Source: Micromonospora sp. WMMD961
Lineage (GTDB): Bacteria; Actinomycetota; Actinomycetes; Mycobacteriales; Micromonosporaceae
Assembly: GCF_029626145.1 (NCBI RefSeq)
Contig: NZ_JARUBJ010000002.1
Span: forward strand, 6,768,501-6,832,500
DNA length: 64,000 nt
Direction of reading: 5' to 3'
This document shows, piece after piece, positions 53,259 to 59,506 of this stretch (positions are counted from its first letter, which is position 1; each line of letters starts with the position of its first letter). Both the position numbers and the translations under genes were made by a program. Under the pieces are notes generated by a model, which was given only the letters and a program-made list of their open reading frames with translations, was not told where the DNA came from and made no database searches.

Positions 53259-53564
53259 ATGGAGCCGCACGAACCCGACCTGACCGCCGTACCGGTCACC
53301 GCCGTGCTGGCCGCACTCGCCGACGACGTGCGGCTGCAGATCGTCCGGGCGCTCGCCGAGGGCGGCGAGGCCGCCTGTGGAAGCTTCGACTTCGGGGTGT
53401 CCAAGGCGACTCGCAGCCACCACCTCAAGGTGCTGCGCGAGGCCGGCCTGACCCGCACCCGCGCCGCCGGCACCAGCCGCCTGGTCCGGCTCCGCCGCGA
53501 CGAGGTGGACAAGCTCTACCCCGGCCTCCTGGACGCGGTCCTCACCTCCCGCCCGCCGGCCTGA
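53259..53564 (+). CDS. ArsR family winged-helix repressor
   Basis: A 101-aa ArsR/SmtB-type regulator with AALADDVRLQIVRALAEGGEAACGSF and the recognition helix region SKATRSHHLKVLREAGLTRTR. One Cys (ACGSF) but no classical CxC metal site, so an organic ligand or oxidation may be the signal. ATG 53259 is 6 nt after the -10, so the mRNA is leaderless; the frame from 53232 lies inside the operator. Confidence 0.87.
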   Translation: MEPHEPDLTAVPVTAVLAALADDVRLQIVRALAEGGEAACGSFDFGVSKATRSHHLKVLREAGLTRTRAAGTSRLVRLRRDEVDKLYPGLLDAVLTSRPPA

Positions 53565-53585
53565 CCGCCCCGACTCCCCGTCGCG

Positions 53586-53653
53586 GACCTGCCCCGCGCC
53601 CGACTCCACCGACCTTCCCGCGCCCGACTCTCGGACCTTCCCGCGTCCGGCTC
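53586..53653 (+). repeat. Three imperfect ~20-bp tandem units
   Basis: GACCTTCCCGCGCCCGACTC-like units at about 53587, 53611 and 53634, about 24 bp apart, in the 3' gap after arsR. Confidence 0.6.
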
Positions 53654-53679
53654 CCTGGTCCCGCACCTGTCCCGCGCAT

Positions 53680-53707
53680 CCTTTGGAGCTGAATCGTTCA
53701 CGGCATC
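53680..53707 (+). repeat. Left copy of a 28-bp inverted flanking sequence
   Basis: Matches the reverse complement of 57856-57883 at 26 of 28 positions; the core is GAGCTGAATCGTTCA. The two copies bracket 4.2 kb. Confidence 0.75.
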
Positions 53708-53783
53708 ACCGGACATGCGCTCCCCAGCACGCGTCGCCGGAACCACCTCGTCGGGGCTCCGGCGACGCGCGGGACGGGTGCGG

Positions 53784-54233
53784 TCAGACGGACACCGGGC
53801 TGGGTTCGGCCACCGAGGACGGCGGAGCGTCGGTGCGACGCCGGAAGAGCAGTGCGTCGAGCGCCCACGGGCCGGAGCCGAGCGCGGCGACCAGCAGGAA
53901 CGACCAGCAGAACAGGGCCGACAACTCGCCCCCGTTGTGCAACGGCAGCAGGTGGTCCGGCTGGTGCACGACGAAGTAGGCGTACGCCATCGAGCCGGAC
54001 GCAAGGAGCGCGGCGGGTCGGGTGAACAGCCCGACCAGCACCAGGGCGCCGCAGACCAGTTGGATCAGCGCGGCCCACCAGCCGGGCCAGGTGCCGACCG
54101 GTACCGCCTGGCCGGTCATGGGGTTGCCGCCGAACAACCCGAAGACCGAAGTCAGACCATGCAGCGTGAACAGCAGCCCGATCACGATGCGGAACAGGGA
54201 CAGGGTCGGCCCGCCGAGCCGAGTGACGTTCAT
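53784..54233 (-). CDS. DoxX family membrane protein
   Basis: A 149-aa protein with four hydrophobic helices (LFRIVIGLLFTLHGLTSVFGLF opens the DoxX domain; WWAALIQLVCGALVLVGLFT follows) and a Ser/Pro tail. Members take part in respiratory or thiol-stress chemistry in some bacteria; the role here is unknown. ATG 54233 has GGAGGT 4 nt upstream. AT-rich sequence with -10-like hexamers lies just upstream. Confidence 0.82.
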   Translation of the reverse strand: MNVTRLGGPTLSLFRIVIGLLFTLHGLTSVFGLFGGNPMTGQAVPVGTWPGWWAALIQLVCGALVLVGLFTRPAALLASGSMAYAYFVVHQPDHLLPLHNGGELSALFCWSFLLVAALGSGPWALDALLFRRRTDAPPSSVAEPSPVSV

Positions 54234-54609
54234 AGGTACCTCCATCGAAGGAAACAGATCTCTTCAATGTGAGGCATGAAAGTATCGAAGTTTATAAATT
54301 CCTTGCTAGTGGGAAAGTCCCCGGTCGGAATGTACCGGCGTCCAGGGCCTCGCGTCGAGCACCCGCAACGCCACAGCCGCGACAACCGCGCCCTGAGCTG
54401 CGCAAATAGTCCAGTCACGGCAGGCCAACCGCCGTGGGCACGCTCCCACACTGTGGGTGCGGCCCGTTACGCCCACCTTCCACACGGGCCTGGTGCAGCC
54501 CTCACCCGCGATGAGGTGTCTCGCGAGTCATGCGACCTCGCTCGCCGAGATGGAGTTGCGCTCGAATTTTCGTGGTGCGGGCATGCGGGGTGCTCACAGC
54601 TAGGCACGC
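54234..54609. other. Intergenic gap, AT-richer than the surroundings
   Basis: A 376-nt gap. The first 80 nt hold the doxX promoter region (TATAAA and GATACT hexamers on the minus strand). The remainder has no convincing ORF; the short frames there have no ribosome sites or recognisable motifs. Confidence 0.5.
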
Positions 54610-54843
54610 CTACCGTTGGTCATCGGCTCGATCACGCACGAAGACGCCGCGACCCTGATGCCCCTCGATCAGGCCCTCGGCACGCAGGGTCAACATGGCC
54701 GAGCGGATGACCTGGGTAGAGACCCCGTAATGGGCGCACAGCTCAGAGATGGACGGCAGCTTGTCGCCAGGCTTCAGGTCGCCCGACCTAATCCGATCGC
54801 GAATCTCGGTGGCTATGCGCTCGTAGAACGGCGTGACTGACAC
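54610..54843 (-). CDS. Mini GntR-type regulator (winged helix only), 77 aa
   Basis: A 77-aa protein with only the GntR DNA-binding domain: YERIATEIRDRIRSGDLKPGDKLPS, then HYGVSTQVIRSAMLTLRAEGLI and a GHQGRGVFV wing. No ligand-binding domain follows. Such mini GntR proteins are frequent in actinobacterial accessory regions. GTG 54843 has GAGGGAG 7 nt upstream. It is divergent from the 184-aa hypothetical, across an AT-rich promoter region with a TAGTAT hexamer. Confidence 0.85.
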   Translation of the reverse strand: MSVTPFYERIATEIRDRIRSGDLKPGDKLPSISELCAHYGVSTQVIRSAMLTLRAEGLIEGHQGRGVFVRDRADDQR

Positions 54844-55072
54844 GGTGGCACTCCCTCGTCGGCACCACCATCTGACCACTCTTCGCTTATGACATCAAGT
54901 TCTTGGTGTCTCAAGGGTTGCACTACTAATACTAGGCATCATATGTTGGAGCCGAGGCGGCCCTCGTCGGCAAAACAAGGGACGACTCACCCCCGGGTAC
55001 GCCCGGTTCGCCGGGGCGGCACCCTCATGTGCTGCCCCGGCATCCCCGTAACCCCACGAGAGGAGTCCACCC

Positions 55073-55627
55073 GTGACCGTGTCGGAGACAACGACGGACG
55101 TGCCGGAGGCGAGCGCGATCTGGTCCGTGGAGCAGGTGACCGCCGAGCTGCGGGAGACGTACCTCGCCGTCGCCGCCGCCGCTGTGCTGCTGGAACGGAC
55201 CGGGGCGGGTTGCGCACACCCGGCGATCCGGCTGGCCCGGCGCAGCGGCGAGGATGCGCTCGACCTGGCCGGTGACGCGGAACGGCAGCTCAGCGACGGC
55301 GTTGACCTGCTCCGCGCTGACGCCGGCCATCAGGATCGGGCCACCATCGGCGCTCTGGTCGAGGTGCTGGACACCGTCCGGGACCAGTTGGCCGGTGCGG
55401 CCACCCGGATCGGTGTGCTCCCGGCCCGGATCTCCACCGCTGGGCAGCAACTCCTCGACCCTAACCAGCACGACCGGCCCAGCCACCCGGCGACCGAGAC
55501 GGCGGCCGGGCAGTGGCACCGCGCCGCCGACCAACTCGGGCTGATGGCCGAGAGCCTGTCCGCTGCGGTCGCCGCGCTCACGTCGTACACCGGTGGGTTG
55601 TCCGGCGTGGAACCCGCCACCGCCTGA
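55073..55627 (+). CDS. Hypothetical helical protein, 184 aa
   Basis: A 184-aa, Ala-rich, probably all-helical protein (VEQVTAELRETYLAVAAAAVLLERTG and VDLLRADAGHQDRATIGALVEVLDTVRDQLAGAATRIG), suggesting coiled-coil or bundle structure. No motif recognised. AGAGGAG stands 8 nt before GTG 55073. It is the first gene of a row that includes the DivIVA-like gene and may be co-transcribed with it. Confidence 0.7.
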   Translation: MTVSETTTDVPEASAIWSVEQVTAELRETYLAVAAAAVLLERTGAGCAHPAIRLARRSGEDALDLAGDAERQLSDGVDLLRADAGHQDRATIGALVEVLDTVRDQLAGAATRIGVLPARISTAGQQLLDPNQHDRPSHPATETAAGQWHRAADQLGLMAESLSAAVAALTSYTGGLSGVEPATA

Positions 55628-55736
55628 AACCTGCCCGCGGACCTCCGCGCGACGGGAAAGGCCCGGGGTGGGTGCCGGTCGACCCCGCCCGCCTCGGTGC
55701 CGCCCGGGACCAGCATCGAACGGAAGGCGACCCACC

Positions 55737-56000
55737 GTGATCTACCAGGCCATGCGGCGCCTGCTCCCTCAGCACGTCCGCGCCGCCACCTTCGATGTCC
55801 GCCGGTGGCGCGGCCTCGACCCCACACAGGTGTACGGCTACCTCGCCCTTGTCGCCGACGAACTGGAACGGCTGAGCCGCGATCTCGCCACCGCGCACAC
55901 CGAGGGTGAACGCATCCGCCAGGCCCTGCGGCAGTGGCAGTCGCGGCACACCGACTGTCGGCACACCTCGACCGCCCCGAACAGCCGGTGGTCCCGGTGA
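55737..56000 (+). CDS. DivIVA-like domain protein, 87 aa
   Basis: An 87-aa protein whose core FDVRRWRGLDPTQVYGYLALVADELERL has the layout of the DivIVA N-terminal domain (F-x-x-x-R-x-G-x-x-P-x-x-V-x-x-F/Y-L), followed by one helix rich in charged residues. It lacks the long coiled coil of true DivIVA/Wag31. GTG 55737 has GGAAGG 9 nt upstream; ATG 55752 is also possible. Its stop overlaps the next start by 4 nt. Confidence 0.75.
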   Translation: MIYQAMRRLLPQHVRAATFDVRRWRGLDPTQVYGYLALVADELERLSRDLATAHTEGERIRQALRQWQSRHTDCRHTSTAPNSRWSR

Positions 56001-56242
56001 CCGAACCGCACTGGATCATCCACCTGCCGACCACCCTGCGCCGGGTCGACGACGCTGCGGCGCTGGCCATGGCGCTGCGCCACTCCCTCGGCCACGTGCT
56101 CGCCATCGACTTCGGCGAGACGACGCTCAGCGAGGAAGACCGACAGTTCGTGCGTACCCGGGTCTGGTGCGACATCAGGATCGCCGGGACCGGCCGCTGC
56201 GGACGCCCGGCGGACCACGACGGACCCTGTGTGGCACCGTGA
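55997..56242 (+). CDS. Small hypothetical with C-terminal Cys/His cluster, 81 aa
   Basis: An 81-aa protein translationally coupled to the DivIVA-like gene (GTGA overlap). The C-terminal third has Cys and His in WCDIRIAGTGRCGRPADHDGPC, which could form a small metal-binding knuckle. Function unknown. Confidence 0.65.
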   Translation: MTEPHWIIHLPTTLRRVDDAAALAMALRHSLGHVLAIDFGETTLSEEDRQFVRTRVWCDIRIAGTGRCGRPADHDGPCVAP

Positions 56243-56297
56243 CACAGCCTCGGCGGGTCGTTTGTGGGCCGGGTCGGCACCGTGTAGACATGCGCGG

Positions 56298-57845
56298 ATG
56301 AGCCCGGTGAGCCGTCGTCGCAAACGTGCCACGTCCAGTCGATCAGGTCAGCGGGTCGTGCGTCTTGCCGAGCCCGTCAACCCGGAACCGTGCGACTGCC
56401 CGGCGTGCTCGGATGCGGACGTCGACCCGCACGAGCTCATCGACGCCCTGGTCACCGGGGGCGCTGAACTGCTCAAGACGGACGATCCCATTGAGGCGGA
56501 GCTGTTCGCCGCATCGTTCCTGGCCGCCGGAGACCTCGCCGGTGACGGGTTCACCGAAGCGCTCGACGCTGGCATCGTTCCGGCCGTGGCCGAGATCGCC
56601 ACCCCGGAAGCCCTCGCGGTGCTGCTCGCGCTGGACACCGTGCACGACGGGACGGCCGCCGCCGAGGCCGCCCGGCAGCTGCTGAACGCGGGGGTGCCCG
56701 CCCCGAGTTGGGCAGACGAGGTGCGCGAACCGCTCCAGGCCGGCACCTGTCGACGGTTCGCCGACCCGGCGGGCAGCGCCTCCATGCTCGTCTGCACCTT
56801 CGACCGGGCCGGGCGGTCGTACGGGTTCGTGATCCACATCGACCATCTGGACTGTGATGCTGCGGCGAACCTGGTGCTGTTTCCCGCCGAGGTCCTGGAG
56901 GAGGTCGTCAGCACGCTCGCGGAGAACAGCCGCCGCGCGGGCGTGACAGTCACCGAGGAGTCGCTGGACCCTGCCGAACTTCGCTGGCAGGTCGAACGTG
57001 CCCTCGACGCCCGTGCGGACCACGACCGGGAGGCCGACCCCGCCGAGTTGGCCGACGAGTTCGAGGAAGGGGACGAGGAGGGGCCGGGTTACCACCTGCT
57101 GGCCGTGCTCCTGCGGGCCTGGATCCGAGCGCTGCCCGAGCCGACCCGGCCAGCCGCCCGGCACCACGACGGACCGGCCGCCCTCAGTCTGGTGGACGAC
57201 ATGGCGCAGATCCTCGCGGCGGCGCAGCAGATCCAGAGCCGCGGCTCGCGACGGGCCGGCAGCCCTACGAAGCTGCCGGCGAAACGGAGGAAGTCCGCGC
57301 CGCCCGCGCCGATCTACCAGATCAAGGTTGGCCTTCGCGGGGCGAAGCCGCCGATCTGGCGACGCCTGGAACTGCCCGCCGACACCAGCCTGGCCGCCCT
57401 GCACGACATCATCCAGGTGGCGTTCGGCTGGAACGACTCCCACCTGCACGTCTTCGAGACGGCGTACGGCGACTTCGGGGTCGCCGACCGGGAGTTGGGC
57501 TACCGCGCCGAAGCCCCGGTGACGCTGGAACAGGTCGCGTCCGGCGTCGGTGACCGGTTCAGGTACACGTACGACTTCGGCGACGGCTGGGAGCACGAGA
57601 TCGTCGTGGAGAAGGTGCTGCCTCGCCAGGCCATCGCGTACCCCCGATGCACCGGCGGGCGGCGGGCGGCCCCGCCGGATGACTGCGGCGGCATCTGGGG
57701 TTACGCCGAACTCGTCGAGGTGTTGGGCGATCCCGGCCACCCCGAGCACGGCGACCGGCTGGAATGGCTCGGCCTTGCCTCGGCCGCCGATTTCCAGCCC
57801 GCCCGGTTCGACGCCGCCGAGATCACCCAGGCCCTGCAGGCGTAA
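56298..57845 (+). CDS. Plasmid pRiA4b ORF-3-like domain protein
   Basis: A 515-aa protein. The C-terminal domain (about 335-510) begins YQIKVGLRGAKPPIWRRLELPADTSLAALHDIIQVAFGW and contains YTYDFGDGWEHEI and GIWGYAELVE, the pRiA4b ORF-3-like signature (also in an IS1096 passenger protein). The N-terminal 330 residues begin with a basic, SR-rich tract and a CDCPAC cysteine pair and are not recognised. The family is tied to plasmids and transposable elements by name, but its function is unknown. ATG 56298. Confidence 0.82.
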   Translation: MSPVSRRRKRATSSRSGQRVVRLAEPVNPEPCDCPACSDADVDPHELIDALVTGGAELLKTDDPIEAELFAASFLAAGDLAGDGFTEALDAGIVPAVAEIATPEALAVLLALDTVHDGTAAAEAARQLLNAGVPAPSWADEVREPLQAGTCRRFADPAGSASMLVCTFDRAGRSYGFVIHIDHLDCDAAANLVLFPAEVLEEVVSTLAENSRRAGVTVTEESLDPAELRWQVERALDARADHDREADPAELADEFEEGDEEGPGYHLLAVLLRAWIRALPEPTRPAARHHDGPAALSLVDDMAQILAAAQQIQSRGSRRAGSPTKLPAKRRKSAPPAPIYQIKVGLRGAKPPIWRRLELPADTSLAALHDIIQVAFGWNDSHLHVFETAYGDFGVADRELGYRAEAPVTLEQVASGVGDRFRYTYDFGDGWEHEIVVEKVLPRQAIAYPRCTGGRRAAPPDDCGGIWGYAELVEVLGDPGHPEHGDRLEWLGLASAADFQPARFDAAEITQALQA

Positions 57846-57855
57846 GCATGCATGC

Positions 57856-57883
57856 GATGCCCTGAACGATTCAGCTCGAAAGG
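57856..57883 (-). repeat. Right copy of the 28-bp inverted flanking sequence
   Basis: Read on the minus strand it matches 53680-53707 at 26 of 28 bases; it contains the palindrome CTGAA-CGA-TTCAG. It starts 11 nt after the pRiA4b-like stop. Confidence 0.75.
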
Positions 57884-58038
57884 CGGACCGGGACGGCACG
57901 CCAGTCGGCCAAGGGGCGTGTCACCGCCCCGGATCCGGGGCAGCTCTACAGGCTCCGACCACCCGACGGCAGGTCTGCACCAGCGCTGCCGCGAGGGTCG
58001 GGCAGCGGTGGGACACCTCGATGGGTGAGGATCGACAG

Positions 58039-58650
58039 ATGATCTTCAGCCGTACGGCAGCACGGCGACGGGCCGGCGCAGCGGTCGCGGCGGCTCTTGT
58101 GCTCACCGCCTGCACCCCCGACGGCCATCGCGGCCAGGGCGGAGACCCGACAGGCCCGCCGCCGACCGTGTCGAGCCCCACCGCGTCGGCCAGCGTCGAG
58201 CCGATGGCGTCGTGTCCGGCCTCCGGCGTGCGGATCCGGTCCACCGGGTCGGACGCCGCGATGGGCCTCCGCGCCCTCGGCCTTGAGCTGGTCAACTGCG
58301 GCGACCGCCCCTATCAGCTCAACGGGTACCCGATCCTGCACGTGTTCGACGAACAGCGCGAGCCGGTCATGCTGCGGGTGGTCAACGGCGCCAAGGAGAT
58401 CACCTCCGGCTTCGACCAGCCGCCCCGGAAGGTCACCCTCGCCACCGGGGAGCGGGCCACCGCCGTGGTGCTCTGGCGCAACCTCGTCACCGATTCGACA
58501 GTGGTCGCCACGAACGGGAAGTACCTGACCGTCGCGCCGGCTGCCGGGCTGCCAGCCGCCGAGGTCGACCCGGACGGGCCGGTCGACCTGGGCAACACCG
58601 GCCGGATCGGCGTCAGCGCCTGGAAGAAGGCCGACCCGGCTACGACGTGA
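58039..58650 (+). CDS. DUF4232-like lipoprotein
   Basis: A 203-aa secreted protein with lipobox LTAC (Cys26), a Pro/Thr-rich linker and a beta-rich domain typical of DUF4232 (SCPASGVRIRSTGSDAAMGLRALGLELVNCGDRPYQLNGYP, split by Cys pairs). Function unknown. ATG 58039 has GAGG 9 nt upstream; ATG 58021 is in frame. Its last 11 nt overlap the convergent permease gene. Confidence 0.75.
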   Translation: MIFSRTAARRRAGAAVAAALVLTACTPDGHRGQGGDPTGPPPTVSSPTASASVEPMASCPASGVRIRSTGSDAAMGLRALGLELVNCGDRPYQLNGYPILHVFDEQREPVMLRVVNGAKEITSGFDQPPRKVTLATGERATAVVLWRNLVTDSTVVATNGKYLTVAPAAGLPAAEVDPDGPVDLGNTGRIGVSAWKKADPATT

Positions 58651-59506
58651 TGTCCTTGCGGGTGAAGCGCCAGAACGCCAGCCCCCAGAACAGCGTCGCG
58701 TAGCTGATCGCCGAGACGCAGCCGCGCACCACGTCGTCTGTCTGCATCGGCGTCGACAGCAGCCCCAGCCAGGCGGTGCTGAAGTGGGTGGGCAGGAAGT
58801 CGCGTATCGCGCCCAGGGCGGTGATCTGGTCCAGGATGCTGGACAGGATCCACAGCAACACCGCGCCACCGACCGCGCCCAACGCGGCGTCAGTGGTCAC
58901 CGACAGCAGGAACGCCAGCCCGGCCACCACCAGGAGTACGACCGCCAGGTAGCCGAGCACCGCCAGCAACCGGAGCAGCCCCTCGGTGGGTTCCAGCTCG
59001 GCGGCGACAGTGCTGCGCAGCGGCGACCAGCCGTACCGCAGGGTCCCGACCAGCAGCGCGGTGCCGGCCAACAGCACCAGGGCCAGCCCCGAGTACGCGA
59101 GCGCGACCACCAGCTTCACCGTCAGCAACCGGGCCCGGGGCACCGGGATCGCCAGCAGGTACCGCAGGCTCCCCCAGCTCGCCTCGCTCGCCACCGTGTC
59201 CCCGCAGAACAGCGCGACGACGACCACCAGCAGGAACGACGCCGACACGAAGATCGAGAACAGGGTGAAGTTGAGGCCGCCCGAGGTGGCCAACTCGACC
59301 AGGCTGGAGAACTCGTTGCGGCCGTTGTCGTCGTCGCCCGAGTCGAACTGGAAGGCGATCAGGATGATCAGCGGCAGCAGCACCATGAAGCCGAGCGCCA
59401 CTTGGGTACGCCGCCGGGACGCCTGCCGCCGGAACTCCGCCGCGAAGGGCATGGTGGCCGCGGCCCGGTAACCGCGGGCCTCGCCCGCTTCGGAAACAAC
59501 CATCAC
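58640..59506 (-). CDS. ABC transporter permease (ABC-2-like)
   Basis: A 288-aa protein with six hydrophobic segments: QVALGFMVLLPLIILIAFQF, then five more to YATLFWGLAFWRF, with an N-terminal cytosolic stub and a charged loop SDDDNGRNEF-type after helix 1. Typical of ABC-2-type permeases. Its GTG overlaps the stop of the hydrolase-ABC gene (GTGA), so the two are coupled and form one transporter. Confidence 0.82.
   Translation of the reverse strand: MMVVSEAGEARGYRAAATMPFAAEFRRQASRRRTQVALGFMVLLPLIILIAFQFDSGDDDNGRNEFSSLVELATSGGLNFTLFSIFVSASFLLVVVVALFCGDTVASEASWGSLRYLLAIPVPRARLLTVKLVVALAYSGLALVLLAGTALLVGTLRYGWSPLRSTVAAELEPTEGLLRLLAVLGYLAVVLLVVAGLAFLLSVTTDAALGAVGGAVLLWILSSILDQITALGAIRDFLPTHFSTAWLGLLSTPMQTDDVVRGCVSAISYATLFWGLAFWRFTRKDITS

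Noticed and set aside
53586..53653. Three ~20-bp units as a CRISPR-like or iteron array
   Set aside because: Only three imperfect units with almost no spacer; better explained by low-complexity slippage.
56298..57845. pRiA4b ORF-3-like protein as an insertion sequence
   Set aside because: The family name comes from plasmids and an IS1096 passenger protein, but no transposase, terminal repeats close to the gene or target duplication is seen.
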